Assembly (NCBI GenBank): GCA_020002185.1 | Contig: CM034539.1 | Location: 4,037,369-4,101,368, forward strand | From: Paraescarpia echinospica | Lineage: Eukaryota; Annelida; Polychaeta; Sabellida; Siboglinidae | Direction of reading: 5' to 3' | Length of the DNA stretch: 64,000 nucleotides | The notes under the pieces: generated by a model | What the model was told of the DNA's origin: nothing | What the model saw: only the letters and a program-made list of their open reading frames with translations | Databases searched by the model: none | Program-made: the position numbers and the translations under genes | Part shown: positions 51,375 through 63,845 of the stretch, one piece after another | How the letters are laid out: each line of letters starts with the position of its first letter | Numbering within the stretch: position 1 is the first letter of the stretch

Positions 51375-51553
51375 CGTGTCATTAAGGTGACAACCCACGA
51401 TACGTTGTCGTGTATCGACACCTCGTAATATTAAAGTGACAACCCACGATACGTTCTCTTTTATCAACATATCGTGTCATTAAGGTGACAACCCATGGTA
51501 CATTGTCATTTATCGTCACCTCGTGACATTAAGGTTACAACCCACGAAACGAG
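51375..51553 (+). repeat. Minisatellite, 49-bp unit, about 3.7 copies
   Basis: Units start at 51375, 51424, 51473 and 51522. Each begins CGTGTCATTAAGGTGACAAC or a close variant and contains ACCCACGATACGTT. Confidence 0.92.
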
Positions 51554-51589
51554 GTGCCAACAATTGACAAACAACTTGTCGAGCTAATG

Positions 51590-52025
51590 GTGGCCTCCGT
51601 TCTACAAGAGCATCACTCTCGGGTCGGCCATTCTTTGTTCGCGGCGGGAGCGCCCATTGTGGCACGAGGAGGCGCCATTGTCCCGCGGACAGCGCGCCGT
51701 TGTCTCGCGTCCTAATGAAATCAACAGACTCCGCCGACTGGCCGATTGCGCCATTGTCGTGACAAGATTGAACATCATTGTAATCGGTGTCCGAACAAAG
51801 TCTGGCAAGCGGCGAGTGAATTGCCACGGAAACTGCCTATTGACACGTCGGCAGGCGAATACTATGGCGCTATTGACTAACGGAGTCAGGCAACTCATTG
51901 GCTTTATTCGCGCGGCGTCGCAACTCCGCTGTGAAATCGACCCGTTCTTTGTTCGACGTGATAGCGTTGTATTAAGACGTGGGAAGACGTTGAAGCCTAT
52001 TGAAGTGGCGGGCGCGCTGGGATAG
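51590..52025. promoter_or_regulatory. CpG-rich islet with clustered CCATTGT motifs
   Basis: Three perfect CCATTGT words (51654-51660, 51675-51681, 51751-51757) plus near matches within 130 bp. The reverse complement ACAATGG is the core bound by SOX HMG domains. The stretch is free of simple repeats and CpG-rich compared with its flanks. The 122-codon open frame 51657-52025 has no recognisable domain. The enhancer reading is inference. Confidence 0.3.
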
Positions 52026-52359
52026 ATGGTTCAGGTACCGAAGTCTCACTCTCAGTTGACGAGATTTAATTGAAGCAGATTGCATAGGAGTAAGGATCCA
52101 AAGTGGTTGCTAATTCCACACAAGTTTGATCAGCGCAATCTAACATGTCGTCAAGAGGCAAAGTTAAACCGGTTAAAAATGATGACAGGTTAATGAGTGC
52201 AAACTCTCAGACATGTATGTATGACGTCGTAGCAGTTATTGTAGTGGACAGGTTTTCGAGTTCATATGTAATCTCTGTCTTGAACTCACGAGTGCTGGTC
52301 TCACAAAGTGTTAGTCTATATGTGTAGCCTATTGCTCCCTGTTGCGACTGGAACTGTTT

Positions 52360-52502
52360 CCCGCGCAGTAATTGTAGCCTGGCTGAACATTCACGTCGAC
52401 ATGTGTTTCGATTGAACACGTTTGCCATAAAGTAAATTGTAAAGCGCTTAGAGCAGTCCTAAGGACGGAATACCGCGGTACATATATAATAACTTACCTG
52501 TA
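52360..52502 (+). mobile_element. tRNA-derived SINE, 5'-truncated copy D
   Basis: Matches the second half of copy B: GCGCAGTAATTG, GCCTGGCTGAACATTC, then AAAGCGCTTAGAGCAGTCCT and ATAATAACTTACC. The tRNA-like head is missing. Confidence 0.65.
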
Positions 52503-53670
52503 CGTATATAGTGTTTGGGCCACAATATCGACTAACCAGGCTGTCTTTTCTTGCAACACAACTTGCTTAGAACACAACGGAATGAGATTATTCATCTTGC
52601 ACAAGATCTATTGGCGGAACACTCAAACCATGCGTTCTACTTTGCACTGCGTCTCGGGTGAAAACTGACACGGCTAAAGACGTCATCGAATACTCCAAGC
52701 TATGCAACTGTGAAAGACACAAATCCACACGGAGAACATAACTACAACCGATTCGAGTCCGAATCCACCTCCGATAACTGAGATGATCTACACCTGTCCA
52801 CAATACAGCTGCTCAGTCATACTTTATGACCGGCCAACATCATTAACATACATTTGACTCCGTAATGCTTGATCAAGAGCCCTGCACCGCTCTCCGTAAC
52901 GTATCAACAACACAGCAATACTGTATGTATATATTCTGTATGCGACTATTCTATTGTTCCTGTGTTTCCCGAAATCCACGCGCGACCACCAAGTTCCGGT
53001 CTTCGAGTGATCAACAACCGGAAATCAAGTATAACCTGTTGTATACGACAACGACTGCTTAATACAATATTATATTAGGTGCTTGCTGTTAGACTGTTGT
53101 AATCATAGACATTGTCGCAATCACTATGAAATGTGCCACAGATTTTCATTTGCAGTTTGGTTTGCAGCATACAAACCCGCAAATAGCCCGTTTGAAATCT
53201 ACATCAAACGCATTTAACAAAAAAGTACATCACTGCATTCCAAATACATGTAATAGATTAGATATGACAATAATAATTATTGAATACCATATAACGGTGT
53301 ATGGGATAAGAATTTTGTAAGTACCCATGATGACACATTCTTAGATCAAGGTCCACGTAAGAGTTATGACGTCATAGTGCAAACCAAATCGGCAGTGCGG
53401 TGCAACTCCTTTGCGGGTTACTTGATGTAGCGGCGTCCACCACATCTACACAACCAGCAATCTGCTGCAGGCGCGATTCAGCCTCGCAGCTCACACAAAC
53501 GTTTGCTTCAATATTTCACTGCGCGCTTTGTCGCACGACGCCAGGCGGCGCTAGTGATGGATGGTTCTGTCTGCGCGACAAAAGACTCCATTGTGCGCGT
53601 TTGAATAGACGACGACCGACAACGACGTAAATAGATGCGAGGTAAAGAAAGCACAACAAAAAGACTGCTT
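52503..53670. other. Non-coding, nothing recognised
   Basis: Single-copy DNA; 53390-53650 is CpG-rich. No gene motif seen. Confidence 0.45.
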
Positions 53671-53673
53671 ATT

Positions 53674-54290
53674 TCAACAATTCGCCGTGAAGCCAACAAA
53701 TGCACGCGCGCACGGGCCCATCACTTGCCGCACAATGGGCGTCTTGCAGGCGGGTATACTTAACCGACGCAACACGAGGCTAAATGGCGGGCCGACCGAC
53801 AACTGAGCGCTGTTCCATTCTCTCTTTATCCGGTAGAAAATAGCAGCGTTGTTCGGGATTACTGCCGTTGATAGAGCCTGTCTCGTCTTTGACACCGATG
53901 AGGCAATACTGTCAAACAAACCGGCGTGGGGGAATTTGTTCTTCCTGTTAAATCCATTGTACAAGGGTGATATATTGGTCCAGTAGAACTGTTCTGCTGC
54001 GCTCCATTTCTCTCTGTCAACAGCCGATTTTCTCCAACCTTCAACCCCCTTCGACTTTCTAAAATCCCTCTTCACCCAGTTGTTCCGTCACATGTGTGGA
54101 CTTCCCCTTTTGAAGCGTTCTTTGTGTTTTTCTGCTTTAGCTCTGTATGGTGGTTTACCGGTATCAATTGTTATCAAGTGGCCTCTCTACTCCCTGTCCA
54201 AATCATCCGCCTTCCTAGGAACCACCCGTTCAACTGCCCGATCTATGTCCTACTACAAGTCCAAGTTATACTTTCTGTCTACGGATAGCG
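53674..54290 (-). pseudogene. Possible retrotransposon C-terminal fragment
   Basis: A minus-strand frame (54075-53674) begins KRDFRKSKGVEGWRKSAVDR, which resembles the C-terminal WxxxxRDL...W...A.DR.xW wording of LINE polymerases. Upstream on the same strand GKPPYRAKAEKHKERF can be read, with stops. Weak resemblance only; no catalytic motif remains. Confidence 0.3.
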
Positions 54291-54689
54291 TTGCTTCTCT
54301 TTCGCTATAGCTAAATGTTCACGTTTCACTGCAACGTATTGTGGCCTGCAAATCGCGTGCATTACACAACACTAATGCCATGTAGATTCCACCATCATAT
54401 AGCTGACCTGTTAATGGATCATGTCCAACCCCTAACGTCCGCCACAGAATATGGATTTGAAGATCCCGCTGCACATATTGTATGTGGATGCATCACAGTA
54501 GCCGATCGAACTACCAGAGTCAATAAGCATTACACTCACGGAGATTTTTTTGAAGTTTTGAAGTTAATGTCTTCCTTAATGCCACTGCCAACATCCTCTA
54601 CACAGGGGAAACGGACAGCTGCTAAGCCTGCGGAGAAATCCTCGCACACAGAATTACTTTCACGAGAATACGTCTAGATATGTGGATAT
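54291..54689. other. Unassigned open frame region
   Basis: A 120-codon plus-strand frame (54315-54677) has no domain I recognise and no splice evidence. Confidence 0.25.
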
Positions 54690-54905
54690 GGTATGCGTGG
54701 AGCGCTGTGCGCAGTGGCTACTGTATCGGAATCTAAATTGAGAGAACCCGGCTTCTAATCATGTGCGGCCGTTTCGAGCCTTAGACAAGTTCGTTCGTTC
54801 TATGTTGCTCCAGTTCACTCCATATGTTTGAATGAGTACCTGGTTATAAACAGTGGTGGATGTTTGTGTACGAATGGTCTTCGCGCATTAATTACAGCGT
54901 GTTTA
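54690..54905 (+). mobile_element. tRNA-derived SINE, copy C (head and body)
   Basis: Degenerate tRNA-like head (box A-like TGCGCAGTGGCTAC, box B eroded), then TTGCTCCAGTTCACTCCATA, GAATGAGTACCTGGTTATAA and TTGTGTACGAATGGTCTTCG. The tail seen in copies A, B and D is lost. Confidence 0.75.
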
Positions 54906-55500
54906 ACTTTAGTTATTTCAAACGTTAAATCTTCTATTTTGCAAATCGCTGTTGTCGAGCTTATTGAATAAAACCCTGGACAATATATAAGTGCATGATA
55001 AAACAACTAATATACGTCACTGTAAAGTTTGCCAATCAGATCTATGTAAAGGTAGTCCACGAGTCCATGCGTTAAGAGAGCAGCACGGAACACATCGTTG
55101 TGAAACATCGCCCACGTATTTGTGTAGGCGTGCAATATAAAGAAAAACGTCTATTGCGTCAGCTATCGAACGAACGAACGAACGAACGAACGAAGAAGTT
55201 TATCGACCCCGTGTATATAAAAAGTGCAATTGTTGTCATCCTTCATTGTATGAATGCAATAAAACATATACAAACACAAATATACATACACGCATGATAC
55301 ATCATTCATATGTAATTCAGTAATTTGCTGAACAAAAATAAATAATATATTTGAAACATAATATATACCAGACGGAGTCGGCGACTCCTATTAAGACAAA
55401 ATGTCGCTATCATAGGATGATAGCAGCCACCCTATCTGCCATCGTCTACAGCAACATGATCTCAGACACGTCAGAACCAGTGTTTCAGGCAGGTTTAAAG
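54906..55500. other. Non-coding, with a (CGAA)n run
   Basis: (CGAA)n, seven units, at 55167-55194. The rest is AT-rich and ends at the gap. Confidence 0.5.
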
Positions 55501-56500
55501 NNNNNNNNNNNNNNNNNNNNNNNNNNNNNNNNNNNNNNNNNNNNNNNNNNNNNNNNNNNNNNNNNNNNNNNNNNNNNNNNNNNNNNNNNNNNNNNNNNNN
55601 NNNNNNNNNNNNNNNNNNNNNNNNNNNNNNNNNNNNNNNNNNNNNNNNNNNNNNNNNNNNNNNNNNNNNNNNNNNNNNNNNNNNNNNNNNNNNNNNNNNN
55701 NNNNNNNNNNNNNNNNNNNNNNNNNNNNNNNNNNNNNNNNNNNNNNNNNNNNNNNNNNNNNNNNNNNNNNNNNNNNNNNNNNNNNNNNNNNNNNNNNNNN
55801 NNNNNNNNNNNNNNNNNNNNNNNNNNNNNNNNNNNNNNNNNNNNNNNNNNNNNNNNNNNNNNNNNNNNNNNNNNNNNNNNNNNNNNNNNNNNNNNNNNNN
55901 NNNNNNNNNNNNNNNNNNNNNNNNNNNNNNNNNNNNNNNNNNNNNNNNNNNNNNNNNNNNNNNNNNNNNNNNNNNNNNNNNNNNNNNNNNNNNNNNNNNN
56001 NNNNNNNNNNNNNNNNNNNNNNNNNNNNNNNNNNNNNNNNNNNNNNNNNNNNNNNNNNNNNNNNNNNNNNNNNNNNNNNNNNNNNNNNNNNNNNNNNNNN
56101 NNNNNNNNNNNNNNNNNNNNNNNNNNNNNNNNNNNNNNNNNNNNNNNNNNNNNNNNNNNNNNNNNNNNNNNNNNNNNNNNNNNNNNNNNNNNNNNNNNNN
56201 NNNNNNNNNNNNNNNNNNNNNNNNNNNNNNNNNNNNNNNNNNNNNNNNNNNNNNNNNNNNNNNNNNNNNNNNNNNNNNNNNNNNNNNNNNNNNNNNNNNN
56301 NNNNNNNNNNNNNNNNNNNNNNNNNNNNNNNNNNNNNNNNNNNNNNNNNNNNNNNNNNNNNNNNNNNNNNNNNNNNNNNNNNNNNNNNNNNNNNNNNNNN
56401 NNNNNNNNNNNNNNNNNNNNNNNNNNNNNNNNNNNNNNNNNNNNNNNNNNNNNNNNNNNNNNNNNNNNNNNNNNNNNNNNNNNNNNNNNNNNNNNNNNNN
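55501..56500. other. Assembly gap, exactly 1,000 N
   Basis: The right edge opens directly into (AC)n, so the array probably caused the break. Confidence 1.
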
Positions 56501-56556
<56 letters not shown>

Positions 56557-56669
56557 ACACTCGCACTGACACACACAAACTCACACACACACGCTCATAT
56601 GCACAAACACAGATACACGCACATACACACACACTCTCTCTCTCTCACACACACTCACTCACACACACA

Positions 56670-56767
<98 letters not shown>

Positions 56768-56778
56768 TACACACACGT
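56501..56778 (+). repeat. (AC)n microsatellite at the gap edge
   Basis: AC with CTCACA and TCTCTC interruptions. Confidence 0.97.
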
Positions 56779-57471
56779 TATATGTCTCCCTATACAACAT
56801 AAACTATTATATGGGTGAATATTTGACAACTGTACAAAACACTGTCGTCAACGTTTTTTAACGCATTGAGTTTGCACCTGTGTTTTAATTATGTATGATA
56901 TATATTATCACATGTCTCTGTTATCATTGGATATTTTTGTCTTTTGGAGATTTTTATCGTGCAAAGAAAAAATATGACCTACACTGGTCCCCCCACCCGA
57001 AATTGCGTTTCGCAAATGACATGGCTGAACAATTACTAGCTATTATGTTGCTTATATGTATTGATTAAAAATATGGAATTTTTTTACATGGGACTGTCAG
57101 GAACTCTCCCGCTAATATGTGGGCATAGCATAGGAAACAAAGTTTGTTTTTAATTTAAAAAAAAAAAAAATCACCTGTCTCCAAGTTTTGTCATTGGATT
57201 CACGTTGCAATAAAATACGACCGCAGAATTTATCATACAAACAATTTCCCTGTGACACATATCGCAAGACTTTTATATATGACGTGTGCTGTTCAGGCGG
57301 GAAGACCGTCTCGGTTTGTGTCATAAGAGAATGGTATCTAGATCTGTCAAACAAAAACAACACATATTCTCAAAATCGCCAGAATGTGTGTTCAGTGTGC
57401 ATGAACGATCCGACCAAATAGTTGCGAGTTATGAAATGTTTCAGTCTGGTGGACAAAATGTCATCCGAAAA
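56779..57471. other. Non-coding, nothing recognised
   Basis: AT-rich with a poly-A run near 57158-57170. Confidence 0.5.
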
Positions 57472-57588
57472 GTAATTAGCGTCACATGTCATTAGCAAAC
57501 GTGACATTAATGACTTGTTTTGTGGCACTAATGACAAAGCAAATTAATATGGTGTTAAAAAGTTATGTCAAACTGTGACGCTAATTAC
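57472..57588. other. 15-bp inverted repeat framing a cluster of related words
   Basis: GTAATTAGCGTCACA (57472-57486) and its perfect reverse complement (57574-57588). In between lie GTCATTAGC, GTGACATTAATGAC and GGCACTAATGAC, all variants of the same half-site. Confidence 0.8.
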
Positions 57589-57647
57589 ATTTATGTGTGC
57601 GTTTGTGTTTTATTTCATAATAAATATAAAATAAACGTTTTGTGCAG

Positions 57648-58010
57648 ATGGCTTTCACTGCTGCCCAGAGGGCAAAACACTACAGACCACGTATGAAAAA
57701 TGACAAGAAAAAGCATGAAGACCATAAAAAGAGAAAACACGCCACCTACATGAAAAATAGAATCAAAAACATAGATGAATAAAGTCTAAGACAAAAAAGG
57801 AGGACAAGAAGGCAATGGAGAAGGAAACGTTTGAAGGAGGAAGCAACAATCCTGATGAGAACTCCACCTCAGGGTCCTACATCTGATGATCAGGCAGGTT
57901 CGTCAGTGAATGATATCCCAAATACTTCTAGTATCCCCAGAATCAGGAAGAGATATCAACGAAAGCTTAGTGATGTTGAACTGAAAATTCAGCATTTGAC
58001 ACTGACATAG
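57648..58010 (+). pseudogene. Unrecognised basic protein fragment with one in-frame stop
   Basis: Starts ATG at 57648, directly after an acceptor-like TTTTGTGCAG. It gives 44 codons (MAFTAAQRAKHYRPRMKNDK, then Lys/Arg/His-rich) to a TAA at 57780-57782. The same frame stays open for another 75 codons (SLRQKRRTRRQWRRKRLKEE ... RKRYQRKLSDVELKIQ) to a TAG at 58008-58010. The AQRAKHYRxRMKxD wording recalls the basic N-termini of uncharacterised invertebrate proteins linked to transposons. I cannot name a function. It is cut off on the right by a truncated LINE. Confidence 0.45.
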
Positions 58011-58017
58011 GAAATGT

Positions 58018-58883
58018 ACAACAATTCTCGTGATGCTTGATTTGTCGTCCGCGTTTGACACAGTCGATCATGAGTTGCTAATGACACGACTTGAACACTC
58101 ATTCGGTATCAGCGAAAAGGCGCTTGCATTGCTGAAATCATACATTAGCGAACGGTATCGGAAAATGGCTGTAGGAAGTGCCGAGTCGGTTAATTCAATC
58201 TTGGCGTGTGGCGTCCTACAAGGGTCGGCGGTGGGCCCTACCTTGTATTGCATATACACCAAACCTATCGGAGATATTGTTGCTAAACACGGCATGGGGC
58301 ATCATGCATGCTATGGTGACGACATCCAAATCTACCTCACGGTTGAAAGAGATGAATCAATTGTTGCGGCACTGGCTAATGTAGAAATGTGTGTTGTGGA
58401 AGTGCCTGCATGGTTGACTAGAAACCAGTTAAAACTTAACACTGAGAAATCCGAGGCGATCGATTTTTTTCCAGCGAAGAAACGCGACAGTCTGCTTGCC
58501 AATGTATACATTACAGTAGCCGGCCATCGAATTCAACCATGTGTGTGCGCAGTTTGGGCGTGCTATTTGATAGAAACCCGAAAATTGAAATTAGAAACTT
58601 TGGGCGAATTCGACCACATTTGACGGAAGAATCATGTAAGATACTTGTTCACGCACAAGTGACATCCCGTTTAGATTATGGGAATGCACTTCTTTATGGT
58701 CTCCCACACACGGTGATGCAACGTCTACGAAGGGTGCGGAACTGTGCCGCTCGCCTAATTACTCGCACGAGGAAATACATTTTGAGGCGCCTTTCAGAGC
58801 CAGACTATCGTTCTGGCGAAGTCACGCAGCCAGACGAGAGTCGGCTAAGCGAGACTACGGTAAATTGCTCTTCGCGAATGTAG
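58018..58883 (+). pseudogene. 5'-truncated LINE reverse transcriptase, frameshifted
   Basis: Begins abruptly inside the RT with VMLDLSSAFDTVDHELL (motif A), then LLKSYISERYRKMAVGSAES, GVLQGSAVGPTLYCIYTKPI, and a catalytic box CYGDDIQIYL (about 58308-58337), where family members usually have YADD. TRNQLKLNTEKSEAIDF follows. Near 58540 the frame shifts into RSLGVLFDRNPKIE, then an apparent deletion, then IRPHLTEESCKILVHAQVTS, RLDYGNALLYGLP and ARLITRTRKY (to about 58770). Sequence after that does not follow the family. A 5' truncation is usual for LINE insertions. The clade is CR1/L2-like by wording. Confidence 0.85.
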
Positions 58884-59350
58884 CCGACGGCAGACGGGTT
58901 CGAAATGCGGCACTAAGTCCTTATTATCGAATCTGCTTCTTGCACTGCTGACGTACTTACGTCTATTGACTGGTGGACGTTGCCAATATGAAACCTTTAT
59001 CGATATGCTACAACATAATGTTTGTTATACGAGGACACGTGGATGTCTTACACGACTAGTGGTCTTTTGTAAACGTTTGGCAGCTAGGATCACAAATAAT
59101 TCACACTATGTTTGTTTGATTGTAAACATCAATTATTCTAAAAGACAATGCGACGCCATCTAGTGTTGATCGTCACAAAAATGTGTCACTGTTGGTTGTC
59201 AATTAAGGGTGTCCGCATTGTATTGAAGAATTTAAGTGTGTGGACGATTGTTTTACTGATCGTTGAACTGAATTTACGAATATAAACTGAGAACGAATCG
59301 TGTGGATGCGAATGAAAAGGTTACACTCATCTCAGCAGCTATTACCAGAC
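58884..59350. other. Non-coding, nothing recognised
   Basis: No gene or repeat identified. Confidence 0.5.
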
Positions 59351-59545
59351 AGTACCAAGCAACAACCACTATACAACACCAAGCAGCAACCACAATGCAA
59401 TAGGTAGTAACAACCACATGACGACAACAAAATAACAACCACGATACCAAACCAAGCACCAACCATAATACAACATCAAGCAACAACCACTACAAAAGAC
59501 CATGCAACAACCACAAGACAAGACCAAGCAACAACCACTAGACAA
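59351..59545 (+). repeat. Irregular CAACCAC minisatellite
   Basis: AGCAACAACCAC-type words recur every 20-30 bp with variable spacers such as TACAACACCA and AAGACCA. Confidence 0.8.
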
Positions 59546-59831
59546 CAAAGAGAACACGTCGTGAGACAGTTTCACTGCCGCACAGAAAGCAGAAGCAGGA
59601 AGTTTGTTGGAACAGTGCGTGAGGGAAGGGAAGATAGGGCCTGGGTGGGTTGGGAGGGGGTGAATCCAAGGTAAGACGCCACACCCGACTCACCAACTCT
59701 TTGTAGACCGTAGGTTACACGTGACGCTGCTCGCGAAAGAAGGAGAAAATGATCCTGTTCGGCGCTGGTGCGCGCAGACTACACGGAGCGCGGTCTCGGG
59801 CGGTCTCGAGTCCACGGGGGGCTGCTGCGGC
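59546..59831. other. CpG-rich segment bordering the inverted duplication
   Basis: 59690-59950 is GC- and CpG-rich (GCGCGCAG, GGCCGCCGC words), unlike its surroundings. It could be a promoter-type CpG cluster; no transcript is evident. Confidence 0.35.
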
Positions 59832-59986
59832 CGCCGCATCTAAAAATACAGGTCGGAAATACAAGCTTGGCGCTATAATCGCGCATGCAGGGGCCGCGAG
59901 AATCAGACGTACGCAATTTATCAATCAGTCGGATGTTAGCGAGACGTTCACGACGAACTAACAACTGATGGAGAGAGAGGGGGAGG

Positions 59987-60254
<268 letters not shown>

Positions 60255-60299
60255 CAAATAAACATACAGCCAGCAGGCAAGCAGCAGATATATAGACAT

Positions 60300-60560
<261 letters not shown>

Positions 60561-61347
60561 GATTGAGAGAGTGAAATGTAATAATGAAAAAATGACAGGT
60601 AGAAACAACCAGACGTCCGTTAACGTAAACTGCATGATATAATTGTTTTAAGAAAAGAATTGTGGTGTAACTAAAGGACTTTACACATGGGTATGTTTTG
60701 GATATTGGTATACAAAGTGTGAAATAGACGTTAACAATCGAGTTCATTAAAACAGACAGGTAATATGTTTCAAGTACGTCGAGATGACAGGACACATTAA
60801 CACGAAGATTGTGCAATGGTAGATTTATAAAAAACGTGATATGAAATACACCCGCGGCACTCCTAAATTGAAATACCATAAACCATGTACTGTATAATCT
60901 ATCAAATGATATCACAAACATTATTGTCTTTACACCAACATTGTTATGCTGCCAATTTTATGCGGACTTTATAAATACTTACTTCACATTCATTTGTGGT
61001 TGACATTGTTATTGTTGATATTGTGTTATTGTGTTATTGGTATTGTGTGTCAATGATAATATTGATATTATTGTTGATGATATTATTGTGTTATTGATAC
61101 GTGGAATATCATGGGGCAATGTTGTTTGGGTTAAAGGTACTTAACGATTTTTGAAATGAGGGTTCATCGAGCTGTCGACATCAGAATGATAGAATATAAA
61201 TTGAGTTAGTCAGCCTATTTTGTGTAGGTCTCAACAGCATTCCAACGACAAAACAGCCGTTTTTATAACTTTTCCATACTTTTAGTGTAAATACACATGC
61301 ATGCCAGGCGGATGTGCTAACTACTTCACTCCCGCGCTCGCTTTGTA

Positions 61348-61740
61348 GTATCGGCGTACATATAAGAAAATATTATGAAATTAGTAATACTGCTAATATC
61401 ATATTTACAACGCCACTTTGGTGTACTGATTGTATTAACTTTCTACTCTTACTGTTCTACCTCAATAGCAGGATGAGCAGGATCATAATATAATAACAAT
61501 ATTGCTAAGGCCTTCGTATGATTAATTACATATTTTGCCTTTGCTGTTTTCAGTTGTGTAGATCACACGAAGGAATGATTTTTGTGCATTGTGGCAAATA
61601 TTTCTTCACCAATCATTCCAAATGATGCTCTGATAACACAATTCATATGACTTGCCCTCATTGTAAGAATGTTGTCAGTTTTAATTATTTAGTATGTTTA
61701 GACCTCCATGCGGACGCTGGCAATACGTATACAGATAACA
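61348..61740 (+). other. Loop of the inverted duplication, left part
   Basis: AT-rich, no coding match. An acceptor-like TTTGCTGTTTTCAG ends at about 61553 but no FG-GAP codons follow directly. Confidence 0.4.
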
Positions 61741-62367
61741 TGGTTGGAGCAGGTCTACGTCAAGGCCGGAGCTTCTCTGTATATCGGGGGTTCTAGAGAT
61801 GATATTCTATGTCAAGGCCGGAGCTTCTCTGTATATCGGGGGTTCTAGAGATGATATTCTATGTCGCGACCGGAGTGGACACGTCTTTATGGCGTACGCC
61901 GACAATTCGGGACATTTTGTTTAGAACCGGATGGGAAAAGGTCATCGGTTTCTGCAAGAGCACGGGATGCAATCTCTTCATAGGCGATTTCAACGGCGAC
62001 AAGAAATCCGATATGCTGTGCCACGATGGATCGATTGGCCGGAAGTGGATCGGTTACGCTACGGCTAGCGGCTACTTCGAAAACGATGTCATCTGTAGAG
62101 GTATATGAAGTGGTGCTACACCTGGTTCGGGATACTTGTCGTGGACGACTTCAATGGAGATGGCAGGGATGACATGTACTGCTATGATGACGTTAGAGAA
62201 AAGGAAAACACTTTCACTGCGTTCGCAAGGACGGACAGGTCGTTCCGGAACACGGATGAAGCCGACAACATGGGTTGGTGTCTCACCAAAGCATGCAGTG
62301 ATGCAAGAGATGATCTGGTGTGTCATCGTCTGCATCGCAAAACCATTTTTCCCTATATTTTAACATA
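61741..62367 (+). pseudogene. FG-GAP/VCBS-repeat protein copy, broken
   Basis: Related to the minus-strand exon at 6.1-7.07 kb. Readable blocks are GASLYIGGSRDDILC followed by HVFMAYADNSGHF, then in another frame GWEKVIGFCKSTGCNLFIGD and GDFNGDKKSDMLCHDGSIGR (62000s), then in a third frame WCYTWFG, DDFNGDGRDDMYCYDD, FTAFARTDRSF, NMGWCLTKAC and DARDDLVCH. A 52-bp tandem duplication (61759-61810 and 61811-61862) repeats the first block out of frame. The GDFNG of the first block and the calcium-loop part of the last are partly deleted. Two or three frame changes make it a pseudogene unless assembly errors are responsible. Confidence 0.75.
61759..61862 (+). repeat. 52-bp tandem duplication inside the FG-GAP copy
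   Basis: GTCAAGGCCGGAGCTTCTCT starts both units (61759 and 61811); the two are identical. The period is not a multiple of three. Confidence 0.95.
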
Positions 62368-62616
62368 ACACAATACAAAGCGAGCGCGGGAGTGAAGTAG
62401 TTAGCACATCCGCCTGGCATGCATGTGTATTTACACTAAAAGTATGGAAAAGTTATAAAAACGGCTGTTTTGTCGTTGGAATGCTGTTGAGACCTACACA
62501 AAATAGGCTGACTAACTCAATTTATATTCTATCATTCTGATGTCGACAGCTCGATGAACCCTCATTTCAAAAATCGTTAAGTACCTTTAACCCAAACAAC
62601 ATTGCCCCATGATATT

Positions 62617-62719
<103 letters not shown>

Positions 62720-63159
62720 ATACAATGAATGTGAAGTAAGTATTTATAAAGTCCGCATAAAATTGGCAGCATAACAATGTTGGTGTAAAGACAATAATGT
62801 TTGTGTTATCATTTGATAGATTATACAGTACATGGTTTATGGTATTTCAATTTAGGAGTGCCGCGGGTGTATTTCATATCACGTTTTTTATAAATCTACC
62901 ATTGCACAATCTTCGTGTTAATGTGTCCTGTCATCTCGACGTACTTGAAACATATTACCTGTCTGTTTTAATGAACTCGATTGTTAACGTCTATTTCACA
63001 CTTTGTATACCAATATCCAAAACATACCCATGTGTAAAGTCCTTTAGTTACACCACAATTCTTTTCTTAAAACAATTATATCATGCAGTTTACGTTAACG
63101 GACGTCTGGTTGTTTCTACCTGTCATTTTTTCATTATTACATTTCACTCTCTCAATCGC

Positions 63160-63845
<686 letters not shown>

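Noticed and set aside
54315..54677. 120-codon open frame as a gene
   Set aside because: No domain, no splice signals and next to transposon-like sequence.
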